From positions 682,001 to 746,000 of the forward strand of contig CAWENQ010000004.1 of NCBI GenBank assembly GCA_963810485.1: a stretch of DNA of 64,000 bases, read 5' to 3'. The translations under genes were made by a program, and so were the position numbers. The notes beneath the pieces were generated by a model, which worked only from the letters and a program-made list of their open reading frames with translations, was not told the origin of the DNA and ran no database searches. This DNA comes from DATKFM01 sp963810485. Lineage in GTDB: Bacteria > Pseudomonadota > Alphaproteobacteria > Dongiales > Dongiaceae. Positions 36,042 to 47,099 of the stretch are shown here, in pieces (positions within the stretch are counted from its first letter, which is position 1; each line of letters begins with the position of its first letter).

Positions 36042-36908
36042 TCACAAACCGGACCCGGCCAAATTCGGTTCCGCCGCCAGCAGTTCCGCCAGGGCCACAT
36101 AATCCGGATCATCGGCGGACAGATGCCCGTGGCGCATCAGGCAATCGGCCAGCAGCGGCACCACATCGAACAGAAAATCATCGCTGGCTTCCAATCGCTG
36201 CCGCACCTCGGCGACGGACATCAGTTCGAACGACTCCACTTCGCCATCGGCGTTCTCCGGCACGAAGTCATCGGGCAGCGTCAGGTCGTAGTTGAACAGC
36301 GTCTCATGCCAGAGGCCGCCATCCTCTTCCGCCAGGATGGTGATCGCGCCCACGGGATGGGCGCGGCCGGCAAGCGCCGCCGGCATGCCGGCTTCCTCGG
36401 CGCATTCCTTGACCAGGGCTTCGGCCAGGGAATAGCCCAGGGGAACGCCGCCGCCGACAATCTGATCCAACTTGCCGGGGCCGATCGGCTTGCTCATCGC
36501 CCGGCGGCCGATCCACATCTGCTGGCGTTCGCCGGCGCCGACCAGCCCGTTCAACTGCACACAGTAGTAGCGGATGCCGAAAGCCTTCACCGCCGCGCGT
36601 TCGATGGCAAAGAGCGGCGGTGCGTAGAACGAGGCCGCTACAGGAAAGGACTCATCGCGCCACCCGGTGACCACCCCTTCGTCCTGCAGCGTCGCGACGA
36701 CATCCGCCATGCCGGCGGTTCGCGCCTCGTATCCCCTGGGGACCAATTCCACGCCATCCTCAACCACGCAAATGATGCGAGGAAAGCCCCGCAGCCGCTC
36801 GGCCAGATCCCGATTGATCCACCCGATAGCAGCACCATCCGCAAGGAACGGGCGATACTTCGCCATGTCCCGGCGATGGCATATGCGGATGCGATCCAGC
36901 AGGTTCAT
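36042..36908 (-). CDS. DUF4743/NUDIX hydrolase, copy 2 of a tandem pair
   Basis: A 288-residue paralog of the next gene downstream, with the same start (MNLLDRIRICHRRDMAKYRPF), the same domain order and the Nudix box GGVPLGYSLAEALVKECAEEAGMP near residues 158-181. The two copies differ through much of the middle of DUF4743, so the duplication is old and both may be functional with different substrates. It is promoter-proximal in the pair. Divergent transcription of the retropepsin gene begins 136 bases away. Confidence 0.85.
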   Translation of the reverse strand: MNLLDRIRICHRRDMAKYRPFLADGAAIGWINRDLAERLRGFPRIICVVEDGVELVPRGYEARTAGMADVVATLQDEGVVTGWRDESFPVAASFYAPPLFAIERAAVKAFGIRYYCVQLNGLVGAGERQQMWIGRRAMSKPIGPGKLDQIVGGGVPLGYSLAEALVKECAEEAGMPAALAGRAHPVGAITILAEEDGGLWHETLFNYDLTLPDDFVPENADGEVESFELMSVAEVRQRLEASDDFLFDVVPLLADCLMRHGHLSADDPDYVALAELLAAEPNLAGSGL

Positions 36909-37044
36909 GGCGGTTCGGGAGTCTCTGATTGGTGCGACCGAGCGCGCCGTCGCGGGCGCGCTAATAAACTGGTAACTTTCTTCACCTTAGCTGATTCGCC
37001 CGCCGCTCCCAGCCCCGGGATGAAATCGGAAATTCGCTCAGGTC

Positions 37045-37740
37045 ATGAAACGCAGTTCGACTTTCCTTCTGCTGCTTGCCGCTGTCGCCGCCACCGCCCT
37101 GGTGCTGGTGCTCAACAGTCGTTTCCCCTGGGCGCTCGGGAACGAAGACAATTCCTATCGGCTTGTCTACCTGCTGCTCTGGCTGGTCATCGCCGGCGGC
37201 GGCTGCCTCGCCGTGGCGCTCCAACGTCCCGCCCGCGCCATCCGCGACCTTCTCATCTGGGGTGGCCTCTTCGTCACCCTGATCGTCGGCTACAGCTACC
37301 GCGATGTGTTCCAGGACGTGGGCCGCCGGGTCAGCGGGGAACTGATGCCGAGCGCCGGCATGGCCAATTCAGACGGTTCGCAGACGTTCAAAGCCTCGCA
37401 GGACGGCCATTTCTACGTCGAGGCGGCAGTCGAGGGCACACCGGTCCTGTTTCTGGTGGATACCGGCGCAACGATGGTCGTGTTGTCGCCCGCAGACGCC
37501 CGGCGGATCGGATTCGATCTCGATGGCCTCAGCTATTCCAGCCTCGCCGAGACAGCCAACGGCATGGTTCGGGGCGCTCCGGTCAAATTGCGCAATATCG
37601 CGCTGGGGAACCTCCGCTTGACCGAAGTGGCCGCCGAAGTGAACGAGGCCGAGATGAGCCAGTCGCTCCTCGGCATGAGCTTCCTGTCGCGCCTCGGCGG
37701 CTATGACGTGCGCAACGGCGAATTGACTCTGCATCCTTAA
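37045..37740 (+). CDS. Membrane-anchored retropepsin-like aspartic protease (TIGR02281 type)
   Basis: A 231-residue protein with a short N-terminal helix (residues 4-23), two further hydrophobic segments (about 40-59 and 68-83), and a retroviral-type aspartic protease domain from about residue 112. The single catalytic motif is DTGAT at 139-143, with a later hydrophobic-Gly turn (LLGMSFLSRL) typical of the fold, so it should act as a homodimer, probably facing the periplasm. This clan AA family is widespread in alphaproteobacteria and its substrates are unknown. Confidence 0.88.
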   Translation: MKRSSTFLLLLAAVAATALVLVLNSRFPWALGNEDNSYRLVYLLLWLVIAGGGCLAVALQRPARAIRDLLIWGGLFVTLIVGYSYRDVFQDVGRRVSGELMPSAGMANSDGSQTFKASQDGHFYVEAAVEGTPVLFLVDTGATMVVLSPADARRIGFDLDGLSYSSLAETANGMVRGAPVKLRNIALGNLRLTEVAAEVNEAEMSQSLLGMSFLSRLGGYDVRNGELTLHP

Positions 37741-37808
37741 CAATACTTTACCATTGGCGGCGCAACTCGACGTTGCGGACATAACGCTGGATTAACCGCT
37801 GTGTGCTA

Positions 37809-38426
37809 ATGACTGGCGTTATGGCACGCTCAGATGCATTGGCGATCGACGAAATGGCGGCTGCGGACAGCGCGGCTTGGCCGTATCCGCGCAGCATCGA
37901 CCTAGACTTCCTGCAGCGCTGCCACCCGCGGATCGCCGATTTCTACCGCTATTGGGACGGCAAGCGCGGCAGCCGGAGAATGCCGTCGCGCGCCGACATG
38001 GTGCCCTCCGAGATGAAGATGTTCCTGCCGGGCATCGTTCTCGTCGCCGTCCGCTACAACCCGCTGCGGCTCACCTACCGCCTGGTAGGCACACGGGAAG
38101 TTGACTATCGCGGCTACGATCCGACGGGCAAGGATGTCGCCGCGTATTTCGCCGGTTCGTCGCAGCAGGAAGTCCTGCGCAACTACGAGCTGGTGATCGA
38201 GAGCAAGTCCTTCGTCTATGACGAGGATTGCCTGCTCTCCGCCGATCACAGTTTCCAGGAGGCCGGCACCCTGCTCCTGCCTCTGTCCGACGACGGCGAA
38301 ACCATCAACATGGTGATCGTCTACAATCACTATCGCGTGTTGACCCCCTTCGTCAGCCGACCGAAGCCCAGAACCGCCGGACGGGCCTTTCATCAGCTCA
38401 GCGAGACGCCAGCGCAACTGCCCTAG
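37809..38426 (+). CDS. PAS-domain protein, copy 1 of a tandem pair
   Basis: About 205 residues carrying one alphaproteobacterial PAS domain (PAS_5-like). Typical stretches are FLQRCHPRIADFYRYWDGKRGSRRMPSRAD near the N terminus, TYRLVGTREVDYRGYDPTGKDV and FVYDEDCLLSADHSFQEAGTLLLPLSDDG. There is no output domain, so it may be a stand-alone ligand sensor acting on a partner. The start is uncertain: ATG 37809 and ATG 37821 are both in frame and no clear ribosome site favours either. It is homologous to the gene 154 bases downstream. Confidence 0.82.
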   Translation: MTGVMARSDALAIDEMAAADSAAWPYPRSIDLDFLQRCHPRIADFYRYWDGKRGSRRMPSRADMVPSEMKMFLPGIVLVAVRYNPLRLTYRLVGTREVDYRGYDPTGKDVAAYFAGSSQQEVLRNYELVIESKSFVYDEDCLLSADHSFQEAGTLLLPLSDDGETINMVIVYNHYRVLTPFVSRPKPRTAGRAFHQLSETPAQLP

Positions 38427-38579
38427 GTATGGGGCCTACAGCGCTTCCGCATACTACTGCTGCGCACATCGCAAATTGCTTTCGGTGCGTCGGGGAAATT
38501 TCCGCGCTGTGAGAATCTTGTGGCGAGTGAGCGACCCTATACGCTATTATGGCATGCTAGTCCCATGGTGAAGGGACCA

Positions 38580-39143
38580 ATGAATTTCGATACCATCGCA
38601 GGGCGTGAGCAAATGGGTGTCGGTCCAACGGCAACCAACTATCCCCGTTGCCTTACGCAGGAGTTTCTGGACCGCTGCCACCCCCGGCAGGCGGAATTTT
38701 TTCGCTATTGGGACAGCAAACGGCGTGGCCGCAGGATGCCGGCCCGGATCGATATCGTACCGGCCGACCTGACTCTCTATCTGCCGGAACTGATCATTGT
38801 CGATGTCCGCCACGACCCGCTGCACCTGACCTATCGCTTCGTCGGCAGCCGCGAGATCGAGTATCGCGGCTACGATCCCACCGGCAAGGACGTCAGCACC
38901 CATTTCGTCGGCCGGTCGCGCGACGAGGTGCTGCTCAACTACCGGCTCGCCATCGAGCACCGCTCATTCGTCTATGACGAGGATCCGGTCTTTTCCGCCG
39001 ATGGCCGCTTCCGCGAAGTCGGCACGTTGCTGCTGCCGGTGTCCGATGACGACGAGACCGTCAGCATGGTGCTGATCCATTCCACATTCCGGGACGACAC
39101 CGCCGAGGTCGGACCCGCCTCGAGGCCGCGCCGGACCGGCTGA
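38580..39143 (+). CDS. PAS-domain protein, copy 2 of a tandem pair
   Basis: About 187 residues, closely similar to the preceding PAS gene through FLDRCHPRQAEFFRYWDSKRRGRRMPAR, YRFVGSREIEYRGYDPTGKDV and FVYDEDPVFSADGRFREVGTLLLPVSDDD. Again it is a single PAS domain with no effector domain. The frame is open from GTG 38520. ATG 38580 is preferred because the conserved part follows, though ATG 38565 is also possible. The tails after the PAS domain differ between copies, which may give different partners. Confidence 0.82.
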   Translation: MNFDTIAGREQMGVGPTATNYPRCLTQEFLDRCHPRQAEFFRYWDSKRRGRRMPARIDIVPADLTLYLPELIIVDVRHDPLHLTYRFVGSREIEYRGYDPTGKDVSTHFVGRSRDEVLLNYRLAIEHRSFVYDEDPVFSADGRFREVGTLLLPVSDDDETVSMVLIHSTFRDDTAEVGPASRPRRTG

Positions 39144-39202
39144 CCGGTCCCTCGGGACCCCATCTTGCCGATGACAGGATGAATCGACATCGCTATTAAT
39201 TC

Positions 39203-39805
39203 ATGGCGATGAAGGGGATCATCTGCAAATTCATCCTTGCCGCTTTTGCAGTTTGCTTGAGCGGCTGCGGTCCACAATCGGAAACAATGGTGGCATCGCC
39301 GCCGCCGCCAATCTCCGAAGGGCAATTGGCGCGCCTCGATCCGTCCGTATTGCCGAAGGGGCCGCTGAGTTGCGTTCCCTATGCAAGGCTGGTCACCGGC
39401 CTCCCGATCCGCGGCGACGCCTGGACTTGGTGGGCGACGGCCGACGGCGCCTTTCTCCGCGGATTGCGGCCGCAGGTCGGCTCCGTGCTGGTGTTCAAGC
39501 GTACCCAGCGCCTGCAGCGGGGCCATGTTTCCGTCGTCGCCCGCATCGTCAACGCGCGGGAGATCGTGGTGACCCACGCCAATTGGGGTTCGACGCCATC
39601 GAGCCGGGGCAAGGTCACCCACGATGTGCGGGTGACCGATGTGTCGCGGAACAACGATTGGAGCGAAGTGAAAGTGTGGAACGAATATACCGGCTCCTTC
39701 GGCCGAACCTATCCGACCTACGGTTTCATCTACCGCCCCACCGAAACACAACCAGCCGCCGTTTCGGCGATACCGTCGCCGGCCGAGCCATTGACCGGCG
39801 GTTGA
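39203..39805 (+). CDS. CHAP-like (NlpC/P60 clan) lipoprotein, active-site copy
   Basis: A 200-residue predicted lipoprotein: short hydrophobic leader, lipobox LSGC with lipidated Cys22. The mature domain resembles CHAP amidase/peptidase domains: candidate nucleophile Cys57 (LSCVPYARLVTG), His108 (RGHVSVV) and a polar third residue Asn127 (THANWGS). CHAP enzymes cut peptidoglycan peptides or glutathionyl-polyamine-type amides. The target is unknown. It is followed 108 bases later by a paralog that lacks the cysteine. Confidence 0.8.
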   Translation: MAMKGIICKFILAAFAVCLSGCGPQSETMVASPPPPISEGQLARLDPSVLPKGPLSCVPYARLVTGLPIRGDAWTWWATADGAFLRGLRPQVGSVLVFKRTQRLQRGHVSVVARIVNAREIVVTHANWGSTPSSRGKVTHDVRVTDVSRNNDWSEVKVWNEYTGSFGRTYPTYGFIYRPTETQPAAVSAIPSPAEPLTGG

Positions 39806-39913
39806 TGACGCTCAGCCTTCCCGCGCCGACGCAGCCTTTACCAAACATGCTGTTGCACTTCTGAAACAGAGATTTCGCGTTCAGCCGATGGCATCGGCAT
39901 GTTACCTTCCGGC

Positions 39914-40474
39914 ATGAAAACGCGCCGGGAATTTCTTCATAGCGGTGTCGGCTTGGCTGCCGCCGGTTTCGCGCTTGGCGGCTGCGCCGGCGAAACCGCC
40001 GAGCCCAGCTCGCCTGTCGTCACCCTCAGCGACGAGAGCGCGCGGATCGATGATGTCGCCTTTGTGAAGTCGGTGACCGGCATGGCTATTCCCGGCGAAG
40101 CCTGGAGCTGGTGGGACGGTTCGAACGGCCGCTATGCGCGGGGCCATCGGCCGATGCCGAGCGCCGTGTTGGTGTTTCGCCAGCAGCAGAACCTGCCGGT
40201 CGGGCATCTCGCGATCGTGACCAAGGTACTCTCATCGCGGGAAGTGCGCATCAGCCATGCGGATTGGGCATCGACCTGGGCGACACGCGGCCGCATCACC
40301 GGCAATGTGCCGGTCCTCGATGTCTCCCGCACCAACGACTGGACACAGGTCCGCCTGTGGTATGCCAATAGCGGCACCGTCGACCGTGTCTATGACACCT
40401 ATGGCTTCGTCTATGGCGGCGCCAAGCCGGCCGACGAGCCGCTGCCGCCAAAGGAACCCGGCGTCGAGATCTGA
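39914..40474 (+). CDS. CHAP-like paralog with catalytic cysteine replaced, Tat lipoprotein
   Basis: A 186-residue protein beginning MKTRREFLHSG, a twin-arginine signal, with a lipobox LGGC (Cys24). It aligns along its length with the preceding gene (VTGMAIPGEAWSWW against VTGLPIRGDAWTWW; VGHLAIVTKV against RGHVSVVARI). The nucleophile position Cys57 of the first copy is Asp47 here, and Asn127 becomes Asp117, while the His is kept (His98). It is therefore probably not a cysteine hydrolase and may be a binding or regulatory partner. ATG 39914 is chosen over ATG 39899 because it gives a standard Tat signal. Confidence 0.8.
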   Translation: MKTRREFLHSGVGLAAAGFALGGCAGETAEPSSPVVTLSDESARIDDVAFVKSVTGMAIPGEAWSWWDGSNGRYARGHRPMPSAVLVFRQQQNLPVGHLAIVTKVLSSREVRISHADWASTWATRGRITGNVPVLDVSRTNDWTQVRLWYANSGTVDRVYDTYGFVYGGAKPADEPLPPKEPGVEI

Positions 40475-40588
40475 CCGGGCGCCGCCAAAAAGCGGTCGCC
40501 GCCCCCTGGCCTCTATGGGACAATGTGCCGCCGCTGCTTTTGCAGCCGGCCACAACAATCCTGCGTATTCGGCAATGGGAGGCATGTC

Positions 40589-40882
40589 ATGGCTAAGTAC
40601 ATCATGCTGGTGAATTGGACCGAACAAGGGGCGCGCAATGTCAAGGAATCGCCAAAGCGGCTGGATGTCGCCCGCGGCCTGGCGAAAAAGCTCGGCGCGG
40701 AGATGAAAGACTTCTACATGACCATGGGCGAGTACGACATGGTCGCCCATGTGGACGCGCCTGACGACGCGACCGTCGCCAAGTTTGCACTGGCGCTGGC
40801 GACCAGCGGCAATGTGCGCACCAAGACGCTGAAGGCCTTCTCCGAGGCGGATTACCGTTCGATCATCGGTTCGCTGTCCTAA
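40589..40882 (+). CDS. GYD-domain protein
   Basis: A 97-residue small protein of the GYD family, a dimeric alpha/beta-barrel (ferredoxin-like) fold of unknown function. The signature is MTMGEYDMVAHVDAPDD near residues 44-60, preceded by MAKYIMLVNWTEQGARNVKESPKR. A GGGAGG ribosome site stands ahead of ATG 40589. It lies alone between the CHAP-like pair and the isochorismatase gene, all on the plus strand, and may be co-transcribed with the latter (77 bases apart). Confidence 0.88.
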   Translation: MAKYIMLVNWTEQGARNVKESPKRLDVARGLAKKLGAEMKDFYMTMGEYDMVAHVDAPDDATVAKFALALATSGNVRTKTLKAFSEADYRSIIGSLS

Positions 40883-40959
40883 AGGCGCACTTCCGTTTTT
40901 GATTCCATCGCGGCGGAGCGGTAGGGTGCCGGCTCTGCACGGGGGAGATTGCATCGAAA

Positions 40960-41568
40960 ATGGAAGCGGTTGCGCAGCGTCAGGAAAACGGGCTCGCCGA
41001 GCGGGCGCGGTCCTGTCTCCTGGTCATCGATGTCCAGCAATATTTCCTGACCAAGCTGGCGCTGCAGGAGCGCGACCCGTTGGTGCGGCGCATGGCCTGG
41101 CTGATGCAGGTGGCGCGCCTGCTGGAAATTCCCATCATCGCCACCGCCGAGGATATCGCGCGGAACGGCACGCTGGTGCCGGAACTGATGACGGAGTTGT
41201 CCGCCGGCGCGAAAGTCTTCGACAAGATGATCTTCGGACTCTGCGCGCAGCCGGACATTCGCGCCGCCGTCGACTCCGTGGCCGCCAAGGGCCGCGACCA
41301 GTTCGTCATGATCGGTCTGGAAACCGATGTCTGCATCTCCCATTCGGCGTTTGGATTGGCGGAAGCCGGCTACCGCCCCTTCGTCATCGACGACGCCTGC
41401 GCCTCGCCAGCGCCGCACCACGAGCATGGATTGCGCCGCCTGCGCGACGCCGGCATCGCGGTCACCTCGCTCAAGGGCATCTACTATGAATGGCTGCGGG
41501 ACCTCGAGATCCTCGGCCGCCTGCGCAAGCAGATGAACGAGCCGCTGCCGCCGGGTTTGACCCTCTAG
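40960..41568 (+). CDS. Isochorismatase-family cysteine hydrolase
   Basis: A 202-residue hydrolase of the isochorismatase/nicotinamidase fold. The likely catalytic triad is Asp24 (LLVIDVQQYF), Lys89 (FDKMIFG) and Cys125 (ETDVCISHS). The cis-peptide region precedes the cysteine as usual. The substrate cannot be told: relatives cleave amides such as nicotinamide, or isochorismate. It converges with the LysR gene, the two stop codons overlapping by four bases. Confidence 0.9.
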   Translation: MEAVAQRQENGLAERARSCLLVIDVQQYFLTKLALQERDPLVRRMAWLMQVARLLEIPIIATAEDIARNGTLVPELMTELSAGAKVFDKMIFGLCAQPDIRAAVDSVAAKGRDQFVMIGLETDVCISHSAFGLAEAGYRPFVIDDACASPAPHHEHGLRRLRDAGIAVTSLKGIYYEWLRDLEILGRLRKQMNEPLPPGLTL

Positions 41569-42473
41569 GCTTGCTTCGCCTGGTTGGACCGCACTCCTTC
41601 CAGCGTGCTGCGCTCCTCCTGGAACAGCAGGACCAGCGCGTCGATCACGGCACGAATTCGCGCAAGATCCCGCAGATCGCGATGAACGAGAAGCCATTGG
41701 TCGGCAGCAACATCCGCCAGAACGGGGCCGATGCGCCGTAGCAGGCGATCGCCATCGCCGACATAGCAGGGAAGCACGGCGAGGCCCGCGCCGGCTCGTG
41801 CCGCGTCGTGCAAGACCAGCCAGTCATTGACGCGCACGGCGGCCCTCGCGCCATCAAGCAGATCGAAAAGCCAGCTCTGGCCGGGCATATAGTTGTGCTC
41901 CTCGTCGAAGCTGATCCAGGGCATCTGCCGCAGCGTGTCTCGCGCCGCGTCGGCTACCGCAATCGCCGGGCTGCCATACACCGCGTAGGCGACGCGGCCG
42001 AGCCGCCGCGTGACGATGCTCGCGAGATCCGGCACCTGCTCGCGGATCAGCAAATCGGCCTCGCGGCGCGAGAGGTTGGCCAGCATGTGACTGGCGACCA
42101 ACTCGAACTCGACGCACTGCAGGTTCCGGCGCAGCCGGGGTAGGTGGGACGCGATAAAGGCCGTCATGGCTTCGCCGGCCGAGATCCGCACGGTCCCGCG
42201 GGCGGTGTCGGTGAGGCCGGCGCTGCGGCGGCCTATCGACTCCGCAGCCTGCTCCATGGCCTGGGCATCGGCCATGAGTTCCTCGCCCGCCGGGGTCAGA
42301 ACGAACCGGTCTGGCAGGCGATCGAACAGGCGGGCGCCGATGGCATCCTCGAGCGATTTGATCCGTCGCGCGACGGTGGGATGACTGACACCGAGGCGGC
42401 GCGCCGTCGCCGTGAGGTTGCTCTCGCGCGACAACGTCAGGAAAACGCGCAGGTCATCCCATTCCGCGGTCAT
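41565..42473 (-). CDS. LysR-family transcriptional regulator
   Basis: A 302-residue regulator. The winged helix-turn-helix is at residues 1-62 (FLTLSRESNLTATARRLGVSHPTVARRIKSLED), and the rest is the effector-binding domain of the short-linker, VirR/AbgR-like type (RGTVRISAGEAMTAF...). ATG 42473 is the standard LysR start. The upstream open frame extends into the intergenic region. It is transcribed divergently from the large ABC exporter, a usual arrangement when the regulator controls the divergent gene. Confidence 0.92.
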   Translation of the reverse strand: MTAEWDDLRVFLTLSRESNLTATARRLGVSHPTVARRIKSLEDAIGARLFDRLPDRFVLTPAGEELMADAQAMEQAAESIGRRSAGLTDTARGTVRISAGEAMTAFIASHLPRLRRNLQCVEFELVASHMLANLSRREADLLIREQVPDLASIVTRRLGRVAYAVYGSPAIAVADAARDTLRQMPWISFDEEHNYMPGQSWLFDLLDGARAAVRVNDWLVLHDAARAGAGLAVLPCYVGDGDRLLRRIGPVLADVAADQWLLVHRDLRDLARIRAVIDALVLLFQEERSTLEGVRSNQAKQA

Positions 42474-42492
42474 ATTCTGTCCTCCTTGTGCC

Positions 42493-42542
42493 TGTACGAA
42501 AATGTACGGCTGATCCTCGAAATTGTCCAATTGCGAACGTTC
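42493..42542. promoter_or_regulatory. Candidate LysR-regulator sites in the divergent promoter region
   Basis: In the 117-base gap between lysR and the ABC gene, TGTAC occurs at 42493-42497 and again at 42503-42507, exactly ten bases apart, and a perfect GAACGTTC palindrome is at 42535-42542. These are the only striking symmetries in the gap and could be operator or activator half-sites. Binding is not shown by sequence alone. Confidence 0.3.
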
Positions 42543-42590
42543 ATGTTCAGGATAGAGTGACGCGGTCAACGAGTTTTTCAAAGGCAGCCC

Positions 42591-46169
<3,579 letters not shown>

Positions 46170-46188
46170 CCAGCAGGGCCAAACAGGC

Positions 46189-46212
46189 AGCGCCCTATCG
46201 GGCGCTTTCTTT
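46189..46212 (+). terminator. Rho-independent terminator after the fused ABC exporter
   Basis: AGCGCCC (46189-46195), loop TATC, GGGCGCT (46200-46206), then TTCTTT. It lies 20 bases past the exporter stop and overlaps the last codons of the convergent gene ending at 46195. Confidence 0.75.
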
Positions 46213-46623
46213 CCGCTTCGACCGCCCGAAGCGGGCGAATGCCAGGAGATTGCTGTCCGGCCGCACGGCTTCGTCCGCCTCCCAGCAGAGGAAGGCATTC
46301 AGCCCCGTCGAGCCCATGGCCTCGATGACGGCTTCGTTGTCGAATCCCGGCAGCGATTGCAGGCGTTCCAGCAGCGGCGAGAAATTCTCCGCGCTCTGCG
46401 GAACCGACAGCGCGCTACCGCCGGCGCGGCCCAGCAGATGCCAGACCACATCGTCGCCCCAGGGACCGGAGTCGTTGGTTTCGATGACGACAGCCGCGAG
46501 ATCGCCGATCGCCATGCTGACGGGAGCGGTTCCGTCCGCGCTGAAACGAATCACGTCATCCGACAGCATGACTCGCGGCGGCGCCCGTTTCTCCAGCCGC
46601 AGCAACTTGCGCAACCAATCCAT
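46195..46623 (-). CDS. Conserved hypothetical protein (142 residues)
   Basis: A soluble 142-residue protein starting MDWLRKLLRLEKR with a basic amphipathic N terminus. The central beta-rich part (VMLSDDVIRFSADGT...MAIGDLAAVVIETND...VWHLLGRAGGSALSVPQSA) is followed by helical segments (LLERLQSLPGFDNEAVIEAM). I recognise no catalytic motif. It lies 14 bases downstream of the hlyU-type gene on the same strand, so the two are probably one transcript. It converges with the ABC exporter. Confidence 0.72.
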   Translation of the reverse strand: MDWLRKLLRLEKRAPPRVMLSDDVIRFSADGTAPVSMAIGDLAAVVIETNDSGPWGDDVVWHLLGRAGGSALSVPQSAENFSPLLERLQSLPGFDNEAVIEAMGSTGLNAFLCWEADEAVRPDSNLLAFARFGRSKRKESAR

Positions 46624-46637
46624 TGGCAGCGCCGGAC

Positions 46638-46937
46638 CTACTCGTGGAACATCCGGTCGCCCTGCTCGTCGATGATCTGCTTCGCCTTGCGCACGCTGAG
46701 CGCGACTGCGTCGTCCCAGCTCGAGCTGGTGTCGGCGCGGATGAACTTGTGCTCCTTCACGCCCTCGGGAAATTCCTTGGCGATGGTGCCGACGGTGAGC
46801 CAGCCCGCCGCCTCGCGCCGCGGCGCCGGGCGTATGGTGTAGCCGTTATACTCGGTCGCATCGCCTTCCTTTGCCGCGCCCGCCGCGCCACCGCCGCCGA
46901 AGATGCTGCGAAACAAGCCAGAGATTCCCGGTGCCAT
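46638..46937 (-). CDS. HlyU-family transcriptional regulator
   Basis: A 99-residue protein of the HlyU family (PF10115). The diagnostic core is EYNGYTIRPAPRREAAGWLTVGTIAKEF near residues 29-56, followed by HKFIRADTSSSWDDAV and ending GDRMFHE. In Vibrio an unrelated winged-helix protein called HlyU controls RTX toxin genes, so the family name alone does not prove the role. A good AGGAGA ribosome site precedes ATG 46937. It is transcribed divergently from the RTX-repeat protein gene at 47100. Confidence 0.85.
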   Translation of the reverse strand: MAPGISGLFRSIFGGGGAAGAAKEGDATEYNGYTIRPAPRREAAGWLTVGTIAKEFPEGVKEHKFIRADTSSSWDDAVALSVRKAKQIIDEQGDRMFHE

Positions 46938-47099
46938 CTGCGTCTCCTGTGATGGGCATCACACCAATATACCGCGCGCGCCGGGGATTTCACCGGATTT
47001 CACGGTCCTTTTCCGCTCCACCCCCCGATGGATTTCCGCAGCATCCGTAGAGTGATGTCCTCGCAATTCCCTCAATCAGACTTGGACCGGAGGACGTCA

